The notes: generated from the sequence alone by a model not told the origin. Shown: positions 54,474 to 63,227, counted from the first letter of the stretch. The stretch: DNA of 64,000 nt from Micavibrio aeruginosavorus ARL-13 (GCF_000226315.1 NC_016026.1:1674001-1738000), one strand, 5' to 3'. Translations and numbers: made by a program.

Positions 54474-56024
54474 ATGTCTGTTGCTCAAGAAAAAACAACC
54501 GCAGAAATCGCCAATTCCGTAAAGGATATGAAGGAAATCGTCGCCCTGTGCAAACGCCGTGGCTTCGTCTTCCCCGCATCCGACATTTATGGCGGCCTGA
54601 ACGGTTTTTGGGATTACGGCCCGTTGGGCGTTGAGCTGAAAAACAATTTGCGCGATTTGTGGTGGAAATGGATGGTCACCTGCCCGCCCGTTGGCCCGGA
54701 TGGTCAACCGGTGGACATCGTCGGCATCGATTCCTCCATCATCCAGAACCCGAAAACATGGGAAGCATCCGGCCACGTTGGTGGTTTTTCCGACCCGATG
54801 GTGGATTGCCGCGAAACCAAATTGCGGTATCGCGCCGACCATTTGATCGCATACATGCCGAAAAACGGCGAAGGCAATGGTTATGCCTTCATGGAAAATG
54901 AAGAAGAAGATGTGATCGCCAAGCGCATCAAAAACCTGTCCGGCGGCAAGAGCATTGGCAATTTCGAAGCCACGCCGCTGGTCGACCTGCCGGTTACGGC
55001 CTACGCCACTATCGTTGGTCCGGACACGAAAACACCGGGTACATTGACCGAACCGAAACAATTCAACCTGATGTTCCACACCTTCGTCGGCGCCACGGGC
55101 GGCGATGATAACAAGGCGTATCTGCGCCCGGAAACGGCACAGGGCATCTTCCTGAACTTTAAAAACGTGCTGGATTCCAGCCGCGTGCGCGTGCCGTTTG
55201 GTATTGCGCAAGTGGGCAAGGCCTTCCGCAACGAGGTCAACCCGCGCAACTTCATCTTCCGTTCCCGTGAATTTGAACAGATGGAAATGGAGTGGTTCTG
55301 CCACCCGAGCGAAGCCAAAATGTGGCGCGATTTCTGGTTCGCGGAACGTCAAAAATTCTGGACCGCGATTGGCTTGGTCAGCGAAAACGTCCGCATGCGC
55401 GACCATGATAAAGATGAATTGTCCCACTATGCGAAGGAAGGTCTGGGCACCGCCGATATTGAATATCGCTTCCCCTTCACCGCGCCGGGCTTTGGCGAGT
55501 TGGAGGGCATTGCCCACCGTTGCAATTTCGATTTGACGCAGCACCAGAAACATTCCGGCGTCAAAATGGAATACACGGACCCGATGGACCCGAAAAACAA
55601 ATTCATTCCGGACGTTATTGAGCCGGCCGCCGGCTTGACCCGTGGCGTTCTGGCCCTGCTGTGCGAAGCCTATACCCCGGACCCGAACCGTCCGTCCGGC
55701 GTGTACCTGAACCTGCACCCGGCACTGGCCCCGAAGAAGGCCGCCATCCTGCCGTTGACGGCGAAGGATCAACACCCGGTCATCGCCACGAAACTGTACA
55801 TGGATATCCGCAACGAATTTGCGGTTGATCTGGACATCAAACAAAACATCGGCAAACGCTACGCCCGTCAGGACGAAATCGGCACGCCGTATTGCTTCAC
55901 CATTGATGACCAAACGGTTGCCGATCAGACCGTAACGGTGCGTGAACGCAACACAATGTCGCAGGAACGGATTGGCTTGGACCATGTGGCCGAGTATCTG
56001 CGGAAAAATATCCGCAGCGTTTAA
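54474..56024 (+). CDS. glyS: glycyl-tRNA synthetase, single-chain alpha2 type
   Basis: Charges tRNA-Gly with glycine. The ATG at 54474 follows GCAGGA and gives 516 residues. This is the class II dimeric form, with motif 2 FGIAQVGKAFRNEVNPRNFIFRSREFEQMEMEWF and the motif 3 region EPAAGLTRGVLALLCEAY. The C-terminal anticodon-binding HGTP domain follows (HPALAPKKAAILPLTAKDQHP). Most alphaproteobacteria I know use the tetrameric GlyQ-GlyS; this type is commoner in Bacteroidetes, Actinobacteria and archaea/eukaryotes. No glyQ or glyS-beta gene is present nearby. Confidence 0.94.
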   Translation: MSVAQEKTTAEIANSVKDMKEIVALCKRRGFVFPASDIYGGLNGFWDYGPLGVELKNNLRDLWWKWMVTCPPVGPDGQPVDIVGIDSSIIQNPKTWEASGHVGGFSDPMVDCRETKLRYRADHLIAYMPKNGEGNGYAFMENEEEDVIAKRIKNLSGGKSIGNFEATPLVDLPVTAYATIVGPDTKTPGTLTEPKQFNLMFHTFVGATGGDDNKAYLRPETAQGIFLNFKNVLDSSRVRVPFGIAQVGKAFRNEVNPRNFIFRSREFEQMEMEWFCHPSEAKMWRDFWFAERQKFWTAIGLVSENVRMRDHDKDELSHYAKEGLGTADIEYRFPFTAPGFGELEGIAHRCNFDLTQHQKHSGVKMEYTDPMDPKNKFIPDVIEPAAGLTRGVLALLCEAYTPDPNRPSGVYLNLHPALAPKKAAILPLTAKDQHPVIATKLYMDIRNEFAVDLDIKQNIGKRYARQDEIGTPYCFTIDDQTVADQTVTVRERNTMSQERIGLDHVAEYLRKNIRSV

Positions 56025-56047
56025 GCGCCCCCTACACACCCATTTTG

Positions 56048-56076
56048 GCATCCCCGCGAAAGCGGGGATGCTTTTT
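56048..56076 (+). terminator. glyS terminator / dispersed hairpin
   Basis: A ten-base stem (GCATCCCCGC / GCGGGGATGC) with a GAAA loop and a TTTTT run. The same core occurs at 19453-19470 in shorter form. A second, weaker hairpin follows at 56086-56113. Confidence 0.78.
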
Positions 56077-56211
56077 GGAAAAAACCCGCTCCTATCCCTT
56101 GGAACAGGCGGGTTTCTGCCAATTATTAACCATAACTTCACCCCTTCGCCCCCATAATAGGGCCAGTTCTATACACCAGAACCCGGAATCAGGGGTTTGA
56201 AGGGGGCCGTT

Positions 56212-56622
56212 ATGGCAGAGAGTTTTGAAGAGTATCAGGCCAAAATCGAAAAGGCCGAAGCCTGCGAAGCCACCGAAAACGAAAGCCGCGCCCTGGCCAT
56301 GGGTGAGGTCGACGAAAACGGTTACAGCGCAATCGATAAAAAGATCAACGACCAATACGACACCGACAAATACCAGACCGTGCGCACCGAAGTGGCGAAT
56401 TGCTATGTCGGCATTGAACGTACACCAGGATTTCTGGACGAAATGGTCGGGTTTGCAAAAGATTCATTCGACAAGGCAGCCAACGCCGTGAAGTCGATCG
56501 AGGTTACACCGCAACTGGTCAAAGATGTCGATAGCGCTCTGGATCGCGCCAACACATCGGACAGCGAACAAAACCGTCGCTGGGATCGTCAGATTGCGGA
56601 ATCCACTGGGCCGAGTATGTAA
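56212..56622 (+). CDS. small acidic soluble protein, unknown
   Basis: The ATG at 56212 follows AAGGGGG at eight bases and gives 136 residues. It is acidic and mostly helical (FEEYQAKIEKAEACEATENESRALAMGEVDENG, KDSFDKAANAVKSIEVTPQLVKDVDSALDR). There is no signal peptide, no membrane segment and no motif I recognise. It stands alone, ended by a clean hairpin at 56647. Confidence 0.55.
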   Translation: MAESFEEYQAKIEKAEACEATENESRALAMGEVDENGYSAIDKKINDQYDTDKYQTVRTEVANCYVGIERTPGFLDEMVGFAKDSFDKAANAVKSIEVTPQLVKDVDSALDRANTSDSEQNRRWDRQIAESTGPSM

Positions 56623-56646
56623 GATTTCGGAATCGGAGATAAGATT

Positions 56647-56678
56647 AGAGGGCGATACATATTGTTATCGCCCTCTTT
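56647..56678. terminator. bidirectional terminator
   Basis: A perfect 11-base stem (AGAGGGCGATA / TATCGCCCTCT) with an eight-base loop, followed by TT. It lies between two convergent genes. Confidence 0.78.
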
Positions 56679-56682
56679 CTAT

Positions 56683-57192
56683 TTAAACCACCGGGGACAA
56701 ACCGCAGGGTGTGTGCTCCAACCGATATCGGCTGCGCCCCGTCACAGGTTTCGTTTGCCCGTCATACAAAATGGGCAAAGATGGATAATGTGCCACATGT
56801 AAATCTGGCAAGGCGGGAACAGCGGCGGTGGCCCCTTCGCGTTCAAACTGGGTCAGGGCCAGAATACGGCCCGCGCCCGCCGCGCGGCCAAACATCAGAT
56901 GCACCATCACGCTGCCATGCCCGGCACGTTTTTGCCCCTGACGGGTGCTGACCTGTTGCAGCTTTAAAATATTCTGGGTCGCATGGTCATGGAACGTCGC
57001 CGCCGCAACGATCACACCGTCATCATTGATGCGCAGAGCATAGGACGCCGTTTGATCCATCTGTAACAGCGGCATCGGATCAACCGCCCCGCGTTTGGAT
57101 GCTGGGCGTAAAATAAATTCATTATCCGGATGTTTCGCAACCGCCGCCCTTAACCCATTCGCATCCGTAAAGATATTGGTGAAAAAGGTCAT
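56683..57192 (-). CDS. hypothetical protein, possibly GNAT-fold
   Basis: A 169-residue soluble product. The central part (QGQKRAGHGSVMVHLMFGRAAGAGRILAL) resembles a GNAT acetyl-CoA loop, RxGHGSxM, followed by a helix. The flanking strands are weak and the catalytic pattern is incomplete, so this is only a guess. It follows the S49 peptidase gene by 15 bases on the same strand and may be co-transcribed. Confidence 0.5.
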   Translation of the reverse strand: MTFFTNIFTDANGLRAAVAKHPDNEFILRPASKRGAVDPMPLLQMDQTASYALRINDDGVIVAAATFHDHATQNILKLQQVSTRQGQKRAGHGSVMVHLMFGRAAGAGRILALTQFEREGATAAVPALPDLHVAHYPSLPILYDGQTKPVTGRSRYRLEHTPCGLSPVV

Positions 57193-57207
57193 GGCAGCAT
57201 CCAGCCC

Positions 57208-58176
57208 TTATAATCCGTAGCGGGACCAGAGGGCGCGATCTTCGACCGCAGCTATTGCGCCATCGACCAAAGCGGTTTCATCAAATGCAATCCCACCACT
57301 GCGCGCCGCCAGAAACGCGGGAACGAATGGCGGCTTTGCGGTGGTTTCAATCAATCGCACATCGGGGCCAAATTTTTCGCGCATCACGCCGCGCACATCG
57401 CCGATCCCGTCGATCAGGCCCAGATCGATGGCAGGCCGACCGATCCAGAAGCGGCCTTCGAACAATTCCGGCCCCGACCCGCGGATGGCATCGCCCCGGC
57501 GGGAGCGAACCCAGTCGATAAACTGTTCATGGATGCCCGCCTGAAGGTCTTTCAGACGCTCAACATCCTCTGGCTTTTCTGGGGAAAACGGATCGAGCAT
57601 GGATTTATCCCGTCCCGCCGTGTAAAGGCGACGGGTAATCCCGAATTTGGAAATAAACCGATCCATACCAAAGCCGGCGGAAATCACGCCGATGGACCCG
57701 ACAATCGAACAATCCTGCGCGTAAATTTTATCCCCGGCACAGGCGAGCCAGTACCCGCCCGATGCAGCCACATCCTCGACAAACGCGAAAACGGGAATGT
57801 CCTTTTCATCGGCCAGCTGACGCACCAGCCCGGCGATCAGCGAGGCCTGCGCCGGTGCCCCGCCGGGGGAATTGATGACCAAAGCCACGGCACGAACACC
57901 GCGCACGGCGAACGCCTTCTCCACCGCCTTGGACACCCGGGCATAGGACAGGGTGTTTTTCCGCATCCCGCCCATATCGGTCAGAACGCCGGACAAGCGT
58001 ACAACGGCCACACGTGGCCCCTTATCGAAAATCCTGGCCAGAAGCGGCCCGATGACGGGCAAGCCTTCGGCCTTCTTCACATTGATCATTGGGGGATCGT
58101 CGCGGCCATTGTCGCGTTCAAAATCCCCATGGTCATCCCGGTCAAAATCATCATGTGCGTTCATGTTTCGATTCAT
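57208..58176 (-). CDS. S49-family serine peptidase (SppA/SohB-like)
   Basis: The 322-residue protein has the catalytic Ser in EDVAASGGYWLACAG and the following VGSIGVISAGFGMDRF. It also has the lysine-bearing TAGRDKSMLDPFSPEKPEDVERL that fits the Ser-Lys dyad of this family. The N-terminus is charged (HDDFDRDDHGDFERD) and I see no clear membrane segment, so it may be cytoplasmic. The usual roles are clearing of signal peptides and membrane-protein turnover. It is first of a possible pair with the next minus-strand gene. Confidence 0.88.
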   Translation of the reverse strand: MNRNMNAHDDFDRDDHGDFERDNGRDDPPMINVKKAEGLPVIGPLLARIFDKGPRVAVVRLSGVLTDMGGMRKNTLSYARVSKAVEKAFAVRGVRAVALVINSPGGAPAQASLIAGLVRQLADEKDIPVFAFVEDVAASGGYWLACAGDKIYAQDCSIVGSIGVISAGFGMDRFISKFGITRRLYTAGRDKSMLDPFSPEKPEDVERLKDLQAGIHEQFIDWVRSRRGDAIRGSGPELFEGRFWIGRPAIDLGLIDGIGDVRGVMREKFGPDVRLIETTAKPPFVPAFLAARSGGIAFDETALVDGAIAAVEDRALWSRYGL

Positions 58177-58206
58177 ACCAGATTCGCCCTCCCCCCTAAA
58201 CAGGCA

Positions 58207-58968
58207 TCAGAATAACCGTTCACCGTTTCGTAACACGGCGTCCGCTTTTTCCGTATACTCACCATTGGCTTCGTGCAGGACCAACCCGGCATGCAGGGTT
58301 GCCGGGGTCTTCCGATCCTTGACCGCCCGGATGACGACCCGCTTGGCCGCCTGCCCCATGCGTGGCCAGAGGGGGAAAATTTCCACCGCGCCGAACCGCC
58401 GGTTGCCCGTCCGCCCACACATGGCCTGAATGATTTCATCGGTCCGGTCGGCGCGGTGGATGATGGTCATCGACCCGCCGGATTTCAAATTCCGGAACGC
58501 GCAATCCACCCACACGCCGATATCCAGATCAAAATCCGCATGGCCCAGCGCCGTGGCGCGGCCCGTATCGGGCGATGGAGTCCACGTTCCCGCCTCCATA
58601 AAAGGTGGGTTGAAGATCACATGGTCAAATCGTTGTTTTGGATCAGAAACTTCGAATTCAGCAATATTGCCATGAATAAATTCGCACCGATCCGTATTGT
58701 TATTCAGGGCCGCATTTTTTCGTGCCAATTCAACATATTCATCCTGAATCTCAATCCCGCAGCCAAACACACCGGCCAAGCGTTTGAGAACACAGAAAAT
58801 CGCTCCACCAACCCCGCATCCAAGGTCCAGCACCCGGTCGCCCGCCTTCGCCGGACACGCAGCGGCCAGCATCACGGAATCCAAAGACGTGCGGAACCCA
58901 CCCTCACCCGGTTGCAACAGACGGACGGATTGGTTGAGGACATAAATCTCTTCAGGTGCGGCTTTCAT
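58207..58968 (-). CDS. TrmN6-like adenine N6-methyltransferase
   Basis: A class I SAM-dependent methyltransferase of 253 residues. It has the SAM-binding VLDLGCGVGGAIFCVL at about 45 and the adenine-N6 catalytic motif NPPF (HVIFNPPFMEAG). It shows the E. coli YfiC/TrmN6 pattern LLQPGEGGFRTSLDSVML at the N-terminus. YfiC methylates A37 of tRNA-Val. The tRNA target here is inferred. It is 30 bases ahead of the S49 gene. Confidence 0.85.
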   Translation of the reverse strand: MKAAPEEIYVLNQSVRLLQPGEGGFRTSLDSVMLAAACPAKAGDRVLDLGCGVGGAIFCVLKRLAGVFGCGIEIQDEYVELARKNAALNNNTDRCEFIHGNIAEFEVSDPKQRFDHVIFNPPFMEAGTWTPSPDTGRATALGHADFDLDIGVWVDCAFRNLKSGGSMTIIHRADRTDEIIQAMCGRTGNRRFGAVEIFPLWPRMGQAAKRVVIRAVKDRKTPATLHAGLVLHEANGEYTEKADAVLRNGERLF

Positions 58969-58987
58969 GCCTTCACTATAAAACGAG

Positions 58988-59110
58988 CCCTTCCCCCTTG
59001 GAAAGGGGGGAGGGTTGGGTGGGGGGATAGAGCGCCCTCACCCAGCTCCGGCTAAGGCGTACCGCCTAAGCCGCCGCATCCCTCTCCCCCTTGACAGGGG
59101 GCGAGGGGTT
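58988..59110. repeat. GC-rich intergenic repeat block
   Basis: C-rich and G-rich runs form nested hairpins (CCCTTCCCCCTTGGAAAGGGGGGA and CTCCCCCTTGACAGGGGGCG). The stretch CTAAGGCGTACCGCCTAAG is an imperfect palindrome. It resembles the block at 43240-43320. No credible coding frame. Confidence 0.5.
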
Positions 59111-59146
59111 TGTTTTTTGAGGAGCATAAAGGGACACCTGAAAACC

Positions 59147-59713
59147 ATGCACACACTGAAAACTCTCTTCACCGGAAAATCCCTCCGCGCCTGGTTGATC
59201 ATGGCGGCGGTTATTTTCGTACCCTTTATTCTGTGCTTCGCCTTTCAGGCCCCGCAAGTCGCCAAGGCCGCCACCACCGAAGCCGGAGCGGTGAAGGCCT
59301 TCATGCTGGACGGCACCAAGATGGCCCTGCTGACCAGTCTGGGCATTCTGGCCCTGCTCTGTTGCGGCCCGGCGGGTTATTTACATAGAAAAGACAGAAC
59401 CACACTGGACAACCATGTCGGCACCACCACCCTCTGGACCGCGATCCTCAGCACCCTCCTCGGCATCGCCGCAGCCGCTTACGATATGACGACCGGGAAC
59501 GGTGCCTGGCTGATGGGATTTTTGGCGACGACAGCGGTGACCTTTATCACCGTGATTATCCCGGCACTGATGGCCATGATCGGTTATTGGTTTCTGGCGG
59601 TCCGCACCAAGGATGGCCAGGCCGCTGCCCCGGCCTTTTCCATCCTTCTGGTTTTATGGAACATTGAGTGTTTCCTGATCGCCACCGGGCAAGCCGTACA
59701 GGCCGGTACCTGA
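59147..59713 (+). CDS. four-helix integral membrane protein, unknown
   Basis: From the ATG at 59147 the product has 188 residues with hydrophobic segments at about 16-36, 55-75, 85-108 and 120-175 (the last perhaps two helices). Between the first two lies the polar AAPQVAKAATTEAGAVKAF-like loop. I recognise no family or motif. It precedes the polyprenyl synthase by 58 bases; a link is not evident. Confidence 0.6.
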   Translation: MHTLKTLFTGKSLRAWLIMAAVIFVPFILCFAFQAPQVAKAATTEAGAVKAFMLDGTKMALLTSLGILALLCCGPAGYLHRKDRTTLDNHVGTTTLWTAILSTLLGIAAAAYDMTTGNGAWLMGFLATTAVTFITVIIPALMAMIGYWFLAVRTKDGQAAAPAFSILLVLWNIECFLIATGQAVQAGT

Positions 59714-59771
59714 TAAATAATCAGGCTGGCCCAGCTTGATTAAACGCACCCCATCCATTAACACTTTGGGC

Positions 59772-60794
59772 ATGATGATGACACCGCAAGCCGCCGCCAA
59801 GCCAAGCACCGAAACGATCCATCCGCTGGATCGGTTGTCGTCGTTGCTGGGGGATGATCTGGCCAAGGTCAATGATCTGATCATCGCGCGCATGGATTCA
59901 CATGTGGCCCTGATCCCGCAATTGGCGGCATGGTTGATCGCCGCGGGCGGCAAGCGCATTCGCCCCCTGCTCACACTCGGCTGCACGCGCCTTTACGGTT
60001 ACACCGGCGACCGTCCGTTTGGATTGTCGGCCGCCGTTGAATTTATCCATACCGCCACCCTGCTGCACGATGATGTCGTGGATGAAAGCATCGAACGCCG
60101 GGGCAAGCCATCGGCCAACATGGTGTTTGGCAATCAGGCCAGCGTTCTGGTCGGTGATTTCCTGTTCTGCCGTTCATTCCAGTTGATGGTGGATGACGGA
60201 TCGATTGATGTGTTGCGCATCCTGTCCGACGCATCGGCCACCATTGCGGAGGGCGAGGTTCTGCAACTCTCCGCCGCGAATGATTTGTCCACGGGCATGG
60301 AAAAATATACGGCGATTATCGAAGCCAAAACCGCCGCTCTGTTCGCCGCCGCGTGCGAAGTCGGCCCGATTATTGCGGGCGCTGATGCAACGGCGCAAAA
60401 AGCCATGCGCGATTTCGGGTATTACCTCGGCATGGCGTTCCAGATCGCGGATGATGTTCTGGATTACAGCGCCAACCGCGAAAAATTGGGCAAGACTGTC
60501 GGCGATGATTTCCGCGAAGGAAAATTGACCGCGCCCGTGCTCATGGCACTGGAACGCGCCGATGAAACCGAACGCGAATTTTGGGCCCGCACCATGGAAC
60601 GCCGCGAACAGACGGACGCCGATCTGGCCACCGCGCAAGCCTTGCTGGTCAAGCATGATGCCTTAAATCGTGGCCTGGCACTGGCCCGTGAATACGAAGC
60701 CAAGGCGCGCACCGCCCTGCACACCGCCCCGAAAAACGCCGTCCGCGATGCGCTGGATGACGTTTTGTCATTTGCCGTTGGGCGCGATCACTGA
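59772..60794 (+). CDS. ispB: polyprenyl diphosphate synthase (octaprenyl/decaprenyl type)
   Basis: Elongates an allylic diphosphate with isopentenyl diphosphate to make the ubiquinone side chain. The first Asp-rich motif is in LLHDDVVDES with the preceding AAWLIAAGGKRIRPLLTL, and the second in QIADDVLDYSANREKLGKTVGDD. Helix motifs VLVGDFLFCRSFQLM and GEVLQLSAAND agree. The start is one of three consecutive ATGs, giving about 340 residues, normal for the family. Chain length, probably C50 in alphaproteobacteria, is not readable from sequence. Confidence 0.92.
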   Translation: MMMTPQAAAKPSTETIHPLDRLSSLLGDDLAKVNDLIIARMDSHVALIPQLAAWLIAAGGKRIRPLLTLGCTRLYGYTGDRPFGLSAAVEFIHTATLLHDDVVDESIERRGKPSANMVFGNQASVLVGDFLFCRSFQLMVDDGSIDVLRILSDASATIAEGEVLQLSAANDLSTGMEKYTAIIEAKTAALFAAACEVGPIIAGADATAQKAMRDFGYYLGMAFQIADDVLDYSANREKLGKTVGDDFREGKLTAPVLMALERADETEREFWARTMERREQTDADLATAQALLVKHDALNRGLALAREYEAKARTALHTAPKNAVRDALDDVLSFAVGRDH

Positions 60795-61001
60795 TTGCCG
60801 GGTTGCGCCCGGCCCACCCCGGCCCTCTTTTGCACCGCCCCGGCCACACAACACGCACTCTATGCCAAAGGCTAGGATTGGCGGATTTCCTCATTTTTTT
60901 GATATTTTTCTAGCCCAAACCCCGCAAAGCCCCTAAAAACGCTTGCGGTGAACAAAAATATGGATTATGTTAAACAAAATTTCTGATAGAGGGTGCGTAT
61001 T

Positions 61002-61277
61002 ATGAGCGTAAACAAAAAACTGATCGGTGCCACATCCGCCTTTGCCTTGGCCTGTGGTCTGGTGGCCTGTGGAGACAGCGAAATCTCCGCGGATAAAGCC
61101 TTCTGCCAGATTGATGAAGGTGCCAAATACCCGGTGCAGATTATCAGCGCATTTGATGGCGCCCTGGTCCGCGAAGGCACGGAAAAAGCCTTCCCGGTCG
61201 ACCGCGAAGCCGGCACCTGCTCTGTTCCGCAGGACAATAAAAGCGGGTCTTATTTCATCTACCAGCTGAAACACTAA
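61002..61277 (+). CDS. small lipoprotein, unknown
   Basis: A 91-residue product with a lipoprotein signal (LIGATSAFALACGLVAC) whose lipobox is LVAC at about residues 21-24. The mature part is about 65 residues with two further cysteines and a final SYFIYQLKH. AGAGGG lies seven bases before the ATG. No family recognised. A terminator follows at 61313. It is probably a standalone gene. Confidence 0.62.
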   Translation: MSVNKKLIGATSAFALACGLVACGDSEISADKAFCQIDEGAKYPVQIISAFDGALVREGTEKAFPVDREAGTCSVPQDNKSGSYFIYQLKH

Positions 61278-61312
61278 GCCCACAGGGTGTAACACCCCGA
61301 CCAAAACCGACA

Positions 61313-61337
61313 AAGCCCCCGGATCAGGGGGGTTTTT
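61313..61337 (+). terminator. lipoprotein-gene terminator
   Basis: CCCCC and GGGGGG runs pair around GGATCA and are followed by TTTTT. Confidence 0.7.
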
Positions 61338-61418
61338 CATGGTCTTTTTCGCCTGTTTTTCAATAAGCCAATTGACAGCCCGGCCCGATTTACGCTACCT
61401 CTCTGGCCTTGCTTGGAT

Positions 61419-61495
<77 letters not shown>

Positions 61496-61503
61496 TTTAA
61501 ATA

Positions 61504-61528
61504 AAAGCCCCCGTTTGGGGGCTTTTTT
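61504..61528 (+). terminator. tRNA-Pro terminator
   Basis: A seven-base stem (AGCCCCC / GGGGGCT) with a GTTT loop and a run of six T, just past the tRNA CCA end. Confidence 0.85.
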
Positions 61529-61594
61529 ATTCCCCCACTCTGCCGCGTATCTGCGTATTCAAAAAAAGGAATTGTTGCCTCATTGAAAAAAAAT

Positions 61595-61614
61595 TAGTAA
61601 GTTTTAACTTACTA
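61595..61614. promoter_or_regulatory. 20-base perfect palindrome, likely toxin-antitoxin operator
   Basis: TAGTAAGTT-TT-AACTTACTA is an exact inverted repeat, 17 bases ahead of the toxin gene, in AT-rich DNA. Antitoxin helix-turn-helix proteins usually bind such a site to autoregulate the operon. Confidence 0.72.
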
Positions 61615-61630
61615 TTAGGAAAATAAGCAG

Positions 61631-61981
61631 ATGATTAAACTGTTAGTCTATAGAACAGAACACGGCGTTGAACCCTACAAAGAGTTTCTGCAACGTATCA
61701 AAGACCCCAAAGCCAAATCAGCCGTCGTCATGGCTCAATTAAACATGGAGCGCGGCCTACCTGGCGACGTCAAATCACTTGGTGGGGGTTTAAAAGAAAA
61801 ACGCATTCAGGCTGGAGCCGGTTATCGCATTTACTTCTATAACGATGGACAGGACATCATCATATTGCTTGGAGGAAGCAGCAAAAAAGATCAGCAAAGG
61901 GAAATTGAAAACGCAAAGTCTTACCTCAAAGACTATAAACGGCAAAAAAATGCCTTGAGTAAAAAGGAAGACATATCATGA
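61631..61981 (+). CDS. RelE/ParE-superfamily toxin (addiction-module killer type)
   Basis: The 116-residue protein has the COG3657-type pattern: EPYKEFLQRIKDPKAKSAVVMAQLNMERGLPGDVKSLGGGLKEKRIQAGAGYRIYFYNDG, then IIILLGGSSKKDQQREIENAKSYLKDYK. Such toxins are small mRNA interferases or gyrase poisons; the exact target is not inferable. AGGA precedes the start. The next gene starts four bases inside its stop (ATGA), so the two are co-translated. The pair is AT-richer than its surroundings, suggesting acquisition. Confidence 0.85.
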   Translation: MIKLLVYRTEHGVEPYKEFLQRIKDPKAKSAVVMAQLNMERGLPGDVKSLGGGLKEKRIQAGAGYRIYFYNDGQDIIILLGGSSKKDQQREIENAKSYLKDYKRQKNALSKKEDIS

Positions 61982-62301
61982 GATACGCAAATGAAGTGAT
62001 CGTAGAAGAGTTACGTAATGACAGGGAGTTTTTAAAAGCTCATCTGGCGAACGCGATTCTTTGCTTGTTCAACCGTCAATTACCGCTTGCCTGCATCATG
62101 CTGCGCGACATTGTAAATGCAACGATCGGGTTTCCAGGATTGGCTGAAAAATTCGGCCGCACTGACAAGGGTAAGGGACTGATGCAAATGCTGACAGAAA
62201 AGTCCAACCCGACGTCCGAAAATCTTTTTAGAATTATTGCGGAGATCATGGAGCACGAAGGCTTATCATTCTCAGGTGCCGATATTAAGGACGCCGCATA
62301 A
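61978..62301 (+). CDS. XRE-type antitoxin of the addiction module
   Basis: The 107-residue protein begins EELRNDREFLKAHLANAILCLFNRQLPLACIMLRDIVNATIGF and continues LAEKFGRTDKGKGLMQMLTEKSNPTSENLFRIIAEIMEHEGL. That second half is the helix-turn-helix seen in COG3636 antidotes, which usually read LSRESLYRALSPEGNPT. Here an insert replaces part of the usual turn. The coupling to the toxin and the palindrome upstream support this function. Confidence 0.8.
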   Translation: MRYANEVIVEELRNDREFLKAHLANAILCLFNRQLPLACIMLRDIVNATIGFPGLAEKFGRTDKGKGLMQMLTEKSNPTSENLFRIIAEIMEHEGLSFSGADIKDAA

Positions 62302-62307
62302 TCAAAG

Positions 62308-62334
62308 AACAAGCCCCGTTATAACGGGGCTTGT
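62308..62334. terminator. toxin-antitoxin terminator
   Basis: A perfect palindrome (CAAGCCCCGTTA / TAACGGGGCTTG) followed by TTTTCTA. Confidence 0.85.
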
Positions 62335-62568
62335 TTTCTATGCCCACGGCCGCATTCAAACGCATTTAAATTAAATTCAAACATCGAGCACATACACGCC
62401 ATATACCGCAGAAATCTGCGCTATGTTCATTAGCTAATTTGAAAAACGCAACAACCGCGCAATAAACCTATCCCCCAAAATATTATCCTTAAGGTTTCCC
62501 TGTAGACTGAATGTACTACCCTTAATGGTCGATATCAGGTGTACACCGAAGATCGAAAGGATAAAAAA

Positions 62569-63204
62569 ATGTTTAGACCATCTTATATTTTGCCCGGTGT
62601 GGCGGCGGTGATGCTGTTGGCATCGACGGCGGCGCATGCGGCCGGATATGAATGGAAACGCGTTGATTACCAATACCTGCAAAGCGTTTCCGAAAAAGAG
62701 CGCGGCATGTTGCGTATTTATAAAGATTACGAAGAACGCGAGCCGTGCCAAAATTACCGCGAGCTTCCGCCCGAGGTAAAATACGTGGATTGTAAATTGT
62801 ATCACCGCGTAGCAATCCCAGATCCACCACCCCCACCCGCTCCGCCACCGGCTCCCGAGCCTCCGAAAGTTGTGTCCAGCTATGAAATCTTCTTCCCACT
62901 GGACAGCACGGCTCTGGATCTGCAGGCCAATGCCATGGTTGATAAAGCCGCTGCCGACATTGCGCTGTATCAACCCAGCACCGTGATTGTGGCCGGGTAT
63001 ACCGACACGTCCGGCGCGGCGGATTATAATGACCAGTTGTCTGCCAACCGGGCCATGGCGGTGTCTGCCGCGTTGAGCCAGCGTGGCATCCCGAACACGG
63101 CGATGGACCTGGAGGCTCACGGTCAGAATGACCTGAAAGTGCCGACAGCGGACGATGTTCACGAGCCGCAAAACCGCCGCACGGTCATTCATTTCATGAA
63201 ATAG
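62569..63204 (+). CDS. OmpA-family outer-membrane or periplasmic protein
   Basis: From the ATG at 62569 (GAAAGG ribosome site nine bases ahead) the protein has 211 residues and a signal peptide ending near AHA. A short polar domain has a Cys pair (CQNYRE...YVDCKLY). A proline hinge (PPPPPAPPPAPEPP) leads to a C-terminal OmpA peptidoglycan-binding domain: IFFPLDSTALD, VAGYTDTSGAADYNDQLSANRAMAV, LEAHGQND, QNRRTVIHF. It probably tethers the outer membrane to the cell wall. Confidence 0.88.
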   Translation: MFRPSYILPGVAAVMLLASTAAHAAGYEWKRVDYQYLQSVSEKERGMLRIYKDYEEREPCQNYRELPPEVKYVDCKLYHRVAIPDPPPPPAPPPAPEPPKVVSSYEIFFPLDSTALDLQANAMVDKAAADIALYQPSTVIVAGYTDTSGAADYNDQLSANRAMAVSAALSQRGIPNTAMDLEAHGQNDLKVPTADDVHEPQNRRTVIHFMK

Positions 63205-63227
63205 GCGACGGCAACACATCGGCCTGC

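Noticed and set aside
54408-56141. 577-codon open frame on the minus strand over glyS
   Set aside because: It runs opposite the well-supported glyS gene and its translation is rich in Arg, His and Gln with no domain pattern. It is a mirror frame produced by the codon bias of glyS.
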